Position numbers and translations under genes: made by a program
NCBI RefSeq assembly: GCF_015354735.1
Contig: NZ_JACEFJ010000009.1
Coordinates: 62,001 to 126,000 of the forward strand
Reading direction: 5' to 3'
DNA length: 64,000 bases
Source of the DNA: Pararhodonellum marinum
GTDB taxonomy: Bacteria; Bacteroidota; Bacteroidia; Cytophagales; Cyclobacteriaceae
The notes under the pieces: model-generated
Databases searched by the model: none
The model's input: only the letters and a program-made list of their open reading frames with translations
What the model was told of the DNA's origin: nothing
In this document: in pieces, positions 17,121 through 25,488 of the stretch
Layout: each line of letters opens with the position of its first letter
Position numbering within the stretch: the stretch's first letter is position 1

Positions 17121-17147
17121 ACAGATTCGAAAGAAGGAACTTGTTGC

Positions 17148-18779
17148 CTAATACACTTTTGCCCCATCCACATAGGTAGCCTTGACAGACAGGTTCCGCA
17201 AAGTATCCTCAGGGGCTTCCATCAAATCTTGGTCTAAAACAACAAAATCTGCCAGTTTACCCACCTCCAGACTTCCCTTGAGGTTCTCCTCAAAGTTTGC
17301 AAATGCGGCCCAAATGGTCATTCCCCGCAATGCCTCTTCCCGTGTTAAGCTGTTTTCAGTCTGAAATCCATCCTCCGGCCAATTTTCGGCATCTTTTCTG
17401 GCTATTGCTGCATGGAAGCCATAAAGGGGATTGATGTCCTCCACAGGAAAATCACTGCCCAAAGCAATTGTGCCATTTTGTTGCAAAAGCGTTTTGTAGG
17501 CATAGGCAGTTTTGATTCTATCAGGCCCTAGCCGCTCTTCGGCCCAATACATATCAGAAGTGGCATGGGTCGGTTGGACAGAAGGGATGATGCTGTATTG
17601 CGCAAACTTGGCTACATCCTTTTGATTGACCACCTGGGCATGTTCAATCCGCCACCTTAAGTCATTCTTGGTCTTTAAGACCCTGGCATAAATATCCAGC
17701 AAGGTACGGTTGGCCGAGTCCCCTATGCAATGGGTGTTCATTTGAAAACCGTTTTCAAAGAGGCTATAAGCAAACTTTTCAAAATTTTCGGGAGTATTGA
17801 GTAAAAAGCCGAATTCCTCTCGATGGTCATGGTAGGGTGCTAACAAGGCCGCACCTCTGGAACCCAAAGCGCCATCTCCGTAGATTTTGAAGCTTCTGAC
17901 GGTAAGCTGATCATTTTGGATAGGGCCCTTTTCGAAATAATATTCCAAGTTTTCAGGGGTGGGGTTGACCATGGCATAGATCCGCATTTTCAAACTGCCT
18001 GCTTCGTGTAGGGAGGCGATGAGATCGATGTGTTTTTTGTCAAGGCCAGCATCAGCGACTGAGGTCAATCCAACAGCGAAGCAGTTTTCCTGCGCGGCCA
18101 GTAGGGCTTTTTGTGCTTCCTCTTCTGTTTCATCAGGAATTTGGAAGGAAACCATGCTGATGGCATTGTCAACAAGCACTCCGGTGGGAGCACCATTTTC
18201 CAGGATCACCTTGCCACCCATAAGGTTGGTTTTGGCTGAAACACCTCCCAATTCCAGGGCCTTGGCATTGGCCAAAGCGGCATGCCCGTCTATTCGGGTC
18301 AAAAGTACCGGTGTGTCTGGAAACAATTCATCCAGGCGGTTTTTCGAAGGAAATTTTTTTTCTTCCCAAAGATTTTGGTCCCAACCCCTGCCCAAGATCC
18401 AAGCAGCCTCCGGGTGATTTTGGTGGTGCTGAACTACTCTTTCGATCATTTCAGCTTCTGATTTGGCCCCGGTTAGGTCGGCTACCTGCAACCCTGTTCC
18501 GTAACGGTAAAAATGGGCATGGGCATCAATAAAGCCGGGATACACATACTGACCTGCTAAGTCAACCACATCAATGGCTTGGTAATCTTTCAGAATTTCT
18601 TTTGCTGATCCCAATGCCACAATCCTGCCCCCTTGAATAGCCATGGCTTCTTGGGTATCAAAAGTCTCATTGACTGTGTACAGGGTTCCGTTGTGTAAAA
18701 TAAGGTCAACGTTGGTTTTTTGCTTACAAGCCATCGCAAAGCCCAAGCATAAAAGGAATAGAATCAGTTGGTTTTTCAT
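17148..18779 (-). CDS. Amidohydrolase family lipoprotein (YtcJ-like)
   Basis: 543 residues from ATG at 18779, chosen because it opens a lipoprotein signal (MKNQLILFLLCLGFAMACKQ); the frame is open to 18881. Metal-dependent hydrolase motifs: GFIDAHAHFYRYG near residue 70, and LGSDFPVEDINP toward the C-terminus with the Asp of the amidohydrolase centre. The N-terminal beta-sandwich strand LILHNGTLYTVN is typical of YtcJ-like proteins. The substrate is unknown; such proteins hydrolyse cyclic amides or similar bonds. The acyl anchor places it in the periplasm or at the outer membrane. It shares a short divergent promoter region with the HsdR_N-like gene. Confidence 0.85.
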   Translation of the reverse strand: MKNQLILFLLCLGFAMACKQKTNVDLILHNGTLYTVNETFDTQEAMAIQGGRIVALGSAKEILKDYQAIDVVDLAGQYVYPGFIDAHAHFYRYGTGLQVADLTGAKSEAEMIERVVQHHQNHPEAAWILGRGWDQNLWEEKKFPSKNRLDELFPDTPVLLTRIDGHAALANAKALELGGVSAKTNLMGGKVILENGAPTGVLVDNAISMVSFQIPDETEEEAQKALLAAQENCFAVGLTSVADAGLDKKHIDLIASLHEAGSLKMRIYAMVNPTPENLEYYFEKGPIQNDQLTVRSFKIYGDGALGSRGAALLAPYHDHREEFGFLLNTPENFEKFAYSLFENGFQMNTHCIGDSANRTLLDIYARVLKTKNDLRWRIEHAQVVNQKDVAKFAQYSIIPSVQPTHATSDMYWAEERLGPDRIKTAYAYKTLLQQNGTIALGSDFPVEDINPLYGFHAAIARKDAENWPEDGFQTENSLTREEALRGMTIWAAFANFEENLKGSLEVGKLADFVVLDQDLMEAPEDTLRNLSVKATYVDGAKVY

Positions 18780-18830
18780 TCTTGAATCTGATAATTTCAA
18801 TTTGTGGTGATTAGCCTCCATATTTGCACC

Positions 18831-19301
18831 ATGTATGAAGAGAAACATGCTTACCTGAAGGTGCCATTGAATCTTCCCCAAGCTCCCGTTAAGCTAGAAC
18901 ATAGGGAGGGTAAATTAAGTATTTTTGATACATTGCGAAAGAAATTTTTGATTTTGACCCCTGAAGAATGGGTAAGGCAACACATCATTCATTTTTTGAT
19001 TGAATTTAAAAAGTATCCCAGAGGACTATTTGCCTTAGAGAAAGGGCTCAAATACAATCAAATGCAAAAAAGGTTTGATGTTTTGGTGCTGGACAGATCT
19101 GGATTTCCATTTTTATTGGTGGAATGCAAGGCACCACAGGTAAAACTGACCCAAAAAACCGTTGAACAAGTGGCACTTTATAATAAAACATTGTTAGCCC
19201 AATACATTTGCATTTCAAATGGAAATCAGCATTTTCTATTGAAAAAAGAACCAGATGGACAGGCTTATCTTCAAATCAACAGTTTTCCCGACATAACCTA
19301 G
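18831..19301 (+). CDS. Solitary HsdR N-terminal (PD-(D/E)xK) domain protein
   Basis: 156 residues from ATG at 18831; an in-frame ATG at 18804 is less typical of the family. The fold is the type I restriction enzyme R subunit N-terminal nuclease domain (HSDR_N_2). Asp83 (RFDVLVLD) and Glu98-x-Lys100 (LVECKAP) give the PD-(D/E)xK signature, followed by EQVALYNKTL. There is no helicase or methylase or specificity gene nearby, so it is not a type I system. Stand-alone copies are common in Bacteroidota and their role is unknown. Only 51 bp separate it from the divergent amidohydrolase start. Confidence 0.85.
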   Translation: MYEEKHAYLKVPLNLPQAPVKLEHREGKLSIFDTLRKKFLILTPEEWVRQHIIHFLIEFKKYPRGLFALEKGLKYNQMQKRFDVLVLDRSGFPFLLVECKAPQVKLTQKTVEQVALYNKTLLAQYICISNGNQHFLLKKEPDGQAYLQINSFPDIT

Positions 19302-19372
19302 ATGGTAGCATGTTGAAAAGAAATCCCAATTCACCAAAACTTAAAGGAGGTTTGAAAATCAAACTCACTTTA

Positions 19373-19388
19373 TGTGACTTTTGTCATC
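19373..19388 (+). promoter_or_regulatory. Candidate Crp/Fnr-type operator
   Basis: TGTGA-N6-TCATC matches eight of ten bases of the Crp-type consensus TGTGA-N6-TCACA. It is placed 50 bp before the crp/fnr gene start and just upstream of a -7 box. Autoregulation is plausible but unproven. Confidence 0.35.
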
Positions 19389-19409
19389 TTTTTTGGTAGT
19401 TTTATGTAA

Positions 19410-19417
19410 TATTTTTG
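19410..19417 (+). promoter_or_regulatory. -7 promoter box of Crp/Fnr regulator gene
   Basis: TATTTTTG matches TAnnTTTG exactly, 21 bp before the ATG at 19439. A TTTG at 19392-19395 lies 14 bp upstream and one at 19380-19383 lies 26 bp upstream; neither spacing is ideal. Confidence 0.4.
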
Positions 19418-19438
19418 GCATTAGGAAAATGAAACACT

Positions 19439-20152
19439 ATGGCCGTTTTGGAAAAAAATACACCTTGCGAACTTTGTTTAAGTAAGAAATTCTCTATGTT
19501 TTCTGACCTTTCCGGGGAGCACCTTTGTAATATCTCTGAAAATAAAAATTTCATTTCCCACAAAAAAGGCCAGATTTTGTATTATGAAGGCACCAAACCT
19601 ATGGGTGTTTTCTGTATCAACTCTGGGGTAGTTAAAGTATTCAAAACAGCTTCGAACGGCAAAGAACAAATCATCAGATTGGCCCAAAAGGGGGAATTTC
19701 TAGGATATACCTCACTGATTGGAGAAGAATCCTATTCCAATACTGCTACCATTCTAGAGGATGCCAAAATATGCTTTATTCCTAAAGAAACCTTTCTTAG
19801 CATTTTGACGAAGGACAATATCTTTCATCGGAGGCTTACTCGGGCCTTGTGCCATGACCTTGGCGTAATGGAAAACAAGCTCACTGATGCAACTCAGAAA
19901 ACCATCCGTGAGCGACTGGCATTCACTTTGCTTATGCTAGCCGACAATTATGGGGTAGATGGTAACGAAAAACAAAAGATTGACATTGTACTCACCAGGG
20001 AAGAAATTGCGGGACTGGTGGGAACTGCCACCGAAACGGTCATCCGATTGCTTTCAGAATTCAAAAAAGACAAATTGATTGAATTTCAGGGAAAGAAAAT
20101 CATTGTGTTGGATAAGAAAAGCCTGGCCCGGCTTTCTGATTTTTATGGGTAA
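19439..20152 (+). CDS. Crp/Fnr family transcriptional regulator
   Basis: 237 residues. The cyclic-nucleotide-binding fold covers about 20-150 (HKKGQILYYEGTKPMGVFCI, then a GEFLGYTSLIG turn). A winged helix-turn-helix follows at about 165-225, with EEIAGLVGTATETVIRLLSEF as the recognition region. Cys10, Cys13 and Cys30 form a CxxC...C cluster at the N-terminus. In FNR-type members such Cys bind an oxygen-sensing iron-sulfur cluster, but FNR needs a fourth Cys further on, so sensing is uncertain. A Crp-like operator and -7 box precede the gene. It stands at the border of the housekeeping block and the glycan region. Confidence 0.9.
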   Translation: MAVLEKNTPCELCLSKKFSMFSDLSGEHLCNISENKNFISHKKGQILYYEGTKPMGVFCINSGVVKVFKTASNGKEQIIRLAQKGEFLGYTSLIGEESYSNTATILEDAKICFIPKETFLSILTKDNIFHRRLTRALCHDLGVMENKLTDATQKTIRERLAFTLLMLADNYGVDGNEKQKIDIVLTREEIAGLVGTATETVIRLLSEFKKDKLIEFQGKKIIVLDKKSLARLSDFYG

Positions 20153-20201
20153 GCATAAGGGTGGCTGACATTTTAATCTCATTTCACAACCGTTCCGTCA
20201 T

Positions 20202-20220
20202 AAAGGTTTTTACCTTTTTT
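20202..20220 (+). terminator. Weak terminator after Crp/Fnr gene
   Basis: 6-bp stem AAAGGT (20202-20207) with ACCTTT (20212-20217), TTTT loop, followed by further T. About 50 bp past the regulator stop. Confidence 0.45.
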
Positions 20221-20330
20221 AACCACCTGTTTTTTAGAAAAAGCTAATATTTTATGGTTGAATGGTGCTGAAAGGATGGTATTTTCATTGGAAATAGTTA
20301 GTTTTCGAAAACCTGTAAGCCTAAAATAAA

Positions 20331-21329
20331 ATGAAACCCATTGCATTGGCCTGTTGCAGCTTAATGTTGTTGCTGGCTTATTTAATAGACCCCCTACTGC
20401 CGAAAGCCACTCAGCTTTCATTTGATCCCTATCAGCAGGAAATTCCCGGCACAGAACAATATTTTGGAATGGTTCCAATTCCTGCTGGAGAATTTATAAT
20501 GGGCAGCGCCGAATCCGAAAAAGGAAGATTAGAAGACGAAGGGCCCCAAAGAAAAGTGAGCTTGGATGCTTTTTGGATAGGTACCCATGAAATCACTTGG
20601 GATCTTTTCGAAATGTTTTTGGACAAGAATTACGAGGCTTCGGTAAGTGAAAAGGCATTGCCTGTTGAGGTGGACGGTTTGACAAGACCTTCTACACCTT
20701 ATTTGGACATGACTTTTGGTATGGGCAAGGGAAATCGACCTGCCATCGCCATGACCCAATATGGGGCCATTCAGTTTTGCAAATGGCTTTATGTCAAAAC
20801 AGGAATCTTTTATAGATTGCCCACTGAGGCGGAGTGGGAGTATGCAGCAAGGGCAGGTAGTGAGGATACTTATTTTTTCGGTAATGATCCCGATCAAATA
20901 AATGAATACGCTTGGCATGCAGGAAACAGTGGAGAGTCCACCCACCCTGTGGGTTTGAAAAAACCCAACCCATGGGGTCTTTATGATATATTGGGCAATG
21001 TCATGGAGTGGACTTATGACGGGTATCAGTCGCCATACCCCAAAGCACAGGATGGAATTGCCTTGAAAAACCCCATAATTGAACCATCCAGCCTGTATCC
21101 TAGGGTCTTGAGAGGAGGTCATTATGAAAGTGGGGCCGAAGACTTGAGGTCTGCCAAGCGGTTTTTCTCTACCCCGGTTTGGAAGCAATTGGATCCTCAG
21201 ATCCCTAAGAGTAAGTGGTGGTTTCCCGAAGCACCATTTCTGGGCCTTCGTGTGGTAAGACCTTATCTAACTCCCTCAGAAGAGGTTATTATGGCTTATT
21301 ATGACCAATCCCATATTGATGATTATTGA
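20331..21329 (+). CDS. Formylglycine-generating-enzyme-like (SUMF1-fold) protein without the active Cys pair
   Basis: 332 residues with an N-terminal hydrophobic signal (MKPIALACCSLMLLLAYLI). SUMF1-fold hallmarks: PIPAGEFIMGS near 48, RLPTEAEWEYAARAG near 163, NPWGLYDILGNVMEWTYDG near 215, VLRGGHYESG near 262 and a final FLGLRVVRP. The C-terminal Cys pair that true formylglycine-generating enzymes use (in their RCAAR region) is absent, since the corresponding part here is RSAKRFFSTPVW. Sulfatase activation is therefore unlikely, and there is no sulfatase in the window. It precedes a Tat-exported oxidoreductase by 18 bp and is probably co-expressed with it. Confidence 0.8.
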   Translation: MKPIALACCSLMLLLAYLIDPLLPKATQLSFDPYQQEIPGTEQYFGMVPIPAGEFIMGSAESEKGRLEDEGPQRKVSLDAFWIGTHEITWDLFEMFLDKNYEASVSEKALPVEVDGLTRPSTPYLDMTFGMGKGNRPAIAMTQYGAIQFCKWLYVKTGIFYRLPTEAEWEYAARAGSEDTYFFGNDPDQINEYAWHAGNSGESTHPVGLKKPNPWGLYDILGNVMEWTYDGYQSPYPKAQDGIALKNPIIEPSSLYPRVLRGGHYESGAEDLRSAKRFFSTPVWKQLDPQIPKSKWWFPEAPFLGLRVVRPYLTPSEEVIMAYYDQSHIDDY

Positions 21330-21347
21330 CCATTAAAAATAGATAAC

Positions 21348-22667
21348 ATGAACCCATACCAAAATAATCAAAGAAGAAAATTTCTAAAAACAAGTGCTGT
21401 TTTAACGGGTGGCGCAGTTTTGAGTCCTTACATTTTACCAGGAGCTTATGCCTCTGGAAGTGATGTGATCAAAGTGGCCTTGATTGGCTGTGGAGGCCGG
21501 GGTACCGGAGCAGCCTTTCAAGCCTTCGATACCGGGCAAAACATACAGTTGGTCGCGATGGCAGATGCATTTCGAGACAGGATTGATAAATCCTATGAAC
21601 CCCTTATCACCAAATATGGAGCTGAAAAAGTCAGGGTGCCCGAAGAAAGGAAATTTGTTGGTTTTGAGGGCTACAAAGAAGCTATGAAGGATGCAGATGT
21701 AGTAATTTTGGCCGCACCTCCTGGTTTTAGGCCCTCACACTTTGAGGAAGCTGTCCGACAAAACAAGCAGGTATTTATGGAAAAGCCGGTGGCTACGGAT
21801 GCCAAAGGGATCCGGCAGGTATTGGCTGCAGCAGAAGACGCAAAAAAGAAAAAACTCAATGTAGTGGTAGGGCTTCAACGACGCTATCATCCAAAATACA
21901 TCGAAACCATTGCCCAAATCCACAACGGCACCATTGGTGATGTGGTGGGCGGACAGGTGTATTGGAATGATGGAGGCGTATGGGTCAATCCTCGACAGGC
22001 AGACCAAACAGAGATGGAATATCAGATGAGAAACTGGTATTACTTCAACTGGCTATGTGGCGACCATATCGTAGAACAGCATGTACATAACCTGGATGTA
22101 GCCAACTGGGTGAAAAACGGGTATCCCGTAAAAGCAGAGGGGACAGGAGGACGTACAGTAAGAACAGGTAAAGAATTCGGAGAAATTTTTGATCACCACA
22201 GCCTCCGATTCACTTATGCTGACGGCACCATCATCAACAGCGAATGCCGACATTTCCCCGCTGCACAAAACAAGGTGGATGAATCCTTTGTAGGCACGAA
22301 AGGAAAAGCCTATTTTGGAGGTGGAAACAGCGGTAAATTATGGGATCATTCAGGCAATGAAATCTACAGCTACGAATCCAATGTCAACCACAATCCTTAT
22401 CAAATAGAACATGACTTACTTTTTGATGCCATTGTAAAAGGTGAATACCGCTATTCGGATGCCGAACATGGGGCAAAGAGTACCATGACGGCCATACTGG
22501 GAAGATATGCCACTTACTCCGGTAAAGAAGTCTCTTGGGAAGAAGCCTTGAATTCCGAAATGGATTTGATGCCTGCCCAGTTGACCTGGGATAGCATGCC
22601 TAAGGTGCTTCCCAATGGGGACGGTTTCTATCCTCATGCAATTCCCGGTAAAACAAAAGTTGTTTGA
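21348..22667 (+). CDS. Tat-exported Gfo/Idh/MocA family oxidoreductase
   Basis: 439 residues. A twin-arginine signal (QRRKFLKTSAVLTGGAVLSPY) precedes the Rossmann domain with VALIGCGGRGTGAAF at about 43-57 and FMEKPVATDAKG at about 143. The dimerisation/substrate domain follows, with NDGGVWVNPR and CGDHIVEQHVHNLDVANW near 250. Members oxidise or reduce sugars and sugar acids with NAD(P), and Tat export with bound cofactor is known for glucose-fructose oxidoreductase. The next gene starts 17 bp later and encodes a TIM-barrel isomerase, so the two likely act in sequence on the same sugar in the periplasm. Confidence 0.9.
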   Translation: MNPYQNNQRRKFLKTSAVLTGGAVLSPYILPGAYASGSDVIKVALIGCGGRGTGAAFQAFDTGQNIQLVAMADAFRDRIDKSYEPLITKYGAEKVRVPEERKFVGFEGYKEAMKDADVVILAAPPGFRPSHFEEAVRQNKQVFMEKPVATDAKGIRQVLAAAEDAKKKKLNVVVGLQRRYHPKYIETIAQIHNGTIGDVVGGQVYWNDGGVWVNPRQADQTEMEYQMRNWYYFNWLCGDHIVEQHVHNLDVANWVKNGYPVKAEGTGGRTVRTGKEFGEIFDHHSLRFTYADGTIINSECRHFPAAQNKVDESFVGTKGKAYFGGGNSGKLWDHSGNEIYSYESNVNHNPYQIEHDLLFDAIVKGEYRYSDAEHGAKSTMTAILGRYATYSGKEVSWEEALNSEMDLMPAQLTWDSMPKVLPNGDGFYPHAIPGKTKVV

Positions 22668-22684
22668 TCATAAAATCCATTACC

Positions 22685-23605
22685 ATGCAAAGAAGAAAAT
22701 TTATAAGAAATATCGGTTTGAGCACTGCTTTGGCAGGAATGGGAGGGTATCAGCACTTAAAGGCCAACCCTGAGCATAGGTCAAGTGCCCCTCACGCTTT
22801 TAACCTCAAGTATGCACCTCATTTCGGTATGTTCAAACACCATGCTGGGGAGGATTTGGTGGATCAATTGACCTTTATGTCCGAGCAAGGCTTTATGGCT
22901 TTGGAAGACAATGGCCTACTAAAAAGGAGTGAAGCCGATCAGAAAAAAATTGGTGCTGCACTGGAAAGACTGGGAATGACCATGGGCGTGTTTGTCGTGG
23001 ATGGGGGTGACAATTGGAAAACTTCTTTGACCACTGGAAAGGATGAGTTTATGGAAACTTTTCTGTCAACCTGTAAACAGTCCGTTGAAGCCGCAAAAAA
23101 GGTCAATGCCAAGTGGATGACCGTAGTCCCTGGTTTTTATGAAAGGAAAATCCCCATTGGAATACAAACAGGCAATGTCATTGAGGCCTTAAAAAGAGGG
23201 GCTGAGATTTTGGAACCCCATGGTCTGACGATGGTTCTCGAACCCTTAAGTGATACCCCTGACTTATTTTTGAGAAACTCGGACCAATCTTATGCCATTT
23301 GTAAAGCCGTGGATAGCCCTGCCTGTAAAATTCTGTACGACATCTACCATATGCAAAGAAATGAAGGAAATCTGATCACTCATATGGAGGCGGCTTGGGA
23401 TGAAATCGCCTACATCCAAATCGGCGACAATCCTGGGAGAAAAGAACCTGGTACCGGAGAAATCAATTACTTAAACGTTTTTAAATACCTTGATGAAAAG
23501 GGTTTTAAGGGTATTGCAGGGATGGAACACGGTAATGCTTCACCTGGATTAGAAGGTGAAAAAGCGCTGATTGAGGCTTACAAAAAAGCAGACAGCTTTA
23601 AGTAG
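22685..23605 (+). CDS. Tat-exported hydroxypyruvate isomerase-like TIM-barrel protein
   Basis: 306 residues from ATG at 22685, chosen because it opens a twin-arginine signal (MQRRKFIRNIGLST); the frame is open from 22664. The AP-endonuclease-2/xylose-isomerase-like barrel has Glu in MVLEPLSD, Asp in ILYDIYHMQRNEG, the loop IGDNPGRKEPGTGEINY and Glu in IAGMEHG. These are the metal and substrate residues of the Hyi family. The true substrate is uncertain; it could isomerise a 2-keto sugar acid. It ends the three-gene unit 20331-23605, closed by a strong terminator. Confidence 0.85.
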   Translation: MQRRKFIRNIGLSTALAGMGGYQHLKANPEHRSSAPHAFNLKYAPHFGMFKHHAGEDLVDQLTFMSEQGFMALEDNGLLKRSEADQKKIGAALERLGMTMGVFVVDGGDNWKTSLTTGKDEFMETFLSTCKQSVEAAKKVNAKWMTVVPGFYERKIPIGIQTGNVIEALKRGAEILEPHGLTMVLEPLSDTPDLFLRNSDQSYAICKAVDSPACKILYDIYHMQRNEGNLITHMEAAWDEIAYIQIGDNPGRKEPGTGEINYLNVFKYLDEKGFKGIAGMEHGNASPGLEGEKALIEAYKKADSFK

Positions 23606-23644
23606 AGGTAGTCAACAAAATAACCTACCGCATCAATTTTACAC

Positions 23645-23705
23645 AACCAAACATCCAAACTCAAGATAATCTGACTTGTCTGTTTGGGTGTTTGGTTATT
23701 TTTTG
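23645..23705 (+). terminator. Strong terminator after the hydroxypyruvate isomerase-like gene
   Basis: 16-bp stem AACCAAACATCCAAAC (23645-23660) with GTTTGGGTGTTTGGTT (23682-23697), one G-T wobble, 21-nt loop, then a T run. It separates the unit from the GH109-like gene. Confidence 0.8.
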
Positions 23706-23743
23706 TCATTTTGTTTGATACTTCTATTTAATGTCAATTCTAC

Positions 23744-25159
23744 ATGAGCAAGAACAGACGTGAATTCCTGATCCGTTCAGGTTTGGCTGGTTTAGGCCTA
23801 TTTGGCAGCAGCCTCAGGGGAATGTCCAAAGTTGAAATAGTCTTACCTGCACATCTCAAAGCTATTTCTTCTCAATACCAAAAGTTCAATATGTCGGGGT
23901 ATGCAGCGCCAAAAATTGATACGGTAAGGGTGGGAGTGATAGGGCTGGGCATGCGAGGACCCGGAGCGGTCAACCGCTTAAGTAAAATACAGGGAGTGGA
24001 TATTATAGCGCTTTGCGATTTGCATGCCGAACGGGTGGATAAGTCCAAAAAATTATTGGAAGGGACTTCCCATGAGCCAGAAGGCTATAGTGGCAACGCA
24101 GATGTTTGGAAGAAAATGGTGGATAGGACAGACTTGGACTTGATTTACATTGCCACCCCATGGGATTGGCACGTGCCCATGGCGGTATACGCAATGGAAG
24201 CAGGTAAGCATGTGGCCGTGGAAGTTCCCGCCGCCAAAACTTTGGAGGACTGCTGGAAACTGGTAGAAACTTCGGAAAAGACCAAGAAGCACTGCATGAT
24301 GCTGGAGAATTGCTGTTATGATTTTTTTGAACTGCTGACCTTACATATGGCTAGACAGGGATATTTTGGAGACATCATCCACGGGGAAGGGGCCTACATT
24401 CACGATTTGTTGGATTTGAATTTTGCCAAAGAGGATGGGTATGAGCGCATGTGGCGGCTCAAAGAGAATCAGCGGGACGGCAACCTCTATCCCACCCATG
24501 GGCTTGGACCGATTTGCCAGCTGATGGATATCAACCGCGGCGATCAAATGGATTACCTCACCTCTCTTTCCTCCAACGATTTCCATATGGCTAAAAAAGC
24601 CAATGAATTGGCGGAAAAGGATGAGTTTTATGCAGCCTTTGCGGGGAAAAAATTTGGGGGTAACATGAATTCCACCTTGATCAAAACCAAAAAAGGAAAA
24701 TCTATTCTTTTGCAGCATGATGTGAGTTCCCCTAGGCCCTATTCCCGTTTACATGCTTTAAGTGGAACCAAAGCATATGCTCAAAAATACCCCAGACCGA
24801 TGATCTCAAAAGGGCATGGGTGGCTTGATGAAAAAGAGATAAAGCAGGTTGAGGATCAATTCACCCCTGAAATTGTGAAAAAAGTAGGTGAGCTGGCCAA
24901 GCAGATCGGTGGCCATGGAGGGATGGATTTCATGATGGATTGGCGCTTGATTGATTGCCTTAGAAACGGTCTTCCACTGGATCAGGATGTCTATGATGCG
25001 GCTTTATGGAGTGCCATAACCCCATTGAGTGAATGGTCCGTGGCCAATCGCTCCAATTCCATAGACGTTCCGGATTTTACCCAAGGTGCGTGGAAAACCA
25101 ACCGTCCCGTGGAATTGACACTTAAGGGGGGAGGTACTACTCTGGTGAGGCTTGATTAA
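23744..25159 (+). CDS. GH109-like oxidoreductase / alpha-N-acetylgalactosaminidase (Tat signal)
   Basis: 471 residues. A twin-arginine-type signal (NRREFLIRSGLAGLGLF) precedes the Rossmann fold with VGVIGLGMRGPGAV at about 65. Features associated with GH109 follow: IATPWDWHVPMAVYAMEAGKH, then CCYDFFELL and PTHGLGPICQLM near 255. GH109 enzymes cleave alpha-linked N-acetylgalactosamine by an NAD-dependent redox mechanism; the His and Tyr in these motifs are the likely participants. It has its own unit between a terminator and a repeat array, among GH88, GH29 and GH20 genes. A general Gfo/Idh/MocA dehydrogenase is the alternative. Confidence 0.8.
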   Translation: MSKNRREFLIRSGLAGLGLFGSSLRGMSKVEIVLPAHLKAISSQYQKFNMSGYAAPKIDTVRVGVIGLGMRGPGAVNRLSKIQGVDIIALCDLHAERVDKSKKLLEGTSHEPEGYSGNADVWKKMVDRTDLDLIYIATPWDWHVPMAVYAMEAGKHVAVEVPAAKTLEDCWKLVETSEKTKKHCMMLENCCYDFFELLTLHMARQGYFGDIIHGEGAYIHDLLDLNFAKEDGYERMWRLKENQRDGNLYPTHGLGPICQLMDINRGDQMDYLTSLSSNDFHMAKKANELAEKDEFYAAFAGKKFGGNMNSTLIKTKKGKSILLQHDVSSPRPYSRLHALSGTKAYAQKYPRPMISKGHGWLDEKEIKQVEDQFTPEIVKKVGELAKQIGGHGGMDFMMDWRLIDCLRNGLPLDQDVYDAALWSAITPLSEWSVANRSNSIDVPDFTQGAWKTNRPVELTLKGGGTTLVRLD

Positions 25160-25160
25160 A

Positions 25161-25433
25161 AAGGCTAAGGACACCAAGAAAAAATTAACCAGATAGAAAA
25201 CTAGGTATCACTAAAGACACAAAGGAATCATTTGGGAACTCATAAGACTTGTTGAACTCTATTACCATTTGTTTTCTTTGCGGTAAAAAAAAACCACAAA
25301 AGAAACCAAGAAATGAGTTAGGCTAAACCATATGTATCAAGTAAATAATCCTTTGCGAACTCTGTGCTTACTTTAGTGTTCTCTGAGGTAAAAAAAACCA
25401 CAAAGGACACCAAGAGATAGTTAGGCTAAAACC
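25161..25433. repeat. Three-unit intergenic hairpin repeat array
   Basis: This fills most of the 329-bp gap between the GH109-like and GH88 genes. Related units carry the motif AAACCACAAAGGACACCAAGA or variants: 25161-25180 (GGCTAAGGACACCAAG), 25288-25330 and 25390-25433. The last two share the tail GTTAGGCTAAA(A)CCAT. Each is preceded by a complementary arm (for example CTTACTTTAGTGTTCTCTGAGG at 25367-25388), so a unit folds as arm, A-rich loop, arm. Short hairpin repeats of this kind occur between genes in many Bacteroidota. No coding capacity. Confidence 0.6.
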
Positions 25434-25488
25434 ATGCAATCAGATTAAAAAATACGTTGTGGTTTACATGGTAAAAGAAAATCAAATA

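Noticed and set aside
18831-19301. Type I restriction-modification system
   Set aside because: Only the HsdR N-terminal domain is present; no HsdM, HsdS or helicase part nearby.
20529-21188. Minus-strand frame of 219 codons under the SUMF1-like gene
   Set aside because: Shadow of a gene with strong SUMF1 motifs on the other strand; no start context or domain.
20331-21329. Genuine formylglycine-generating enzyme for sulfatases
   Set aside because: The required C-terminal Cys pair is missing and the window has no sulfatase gene.
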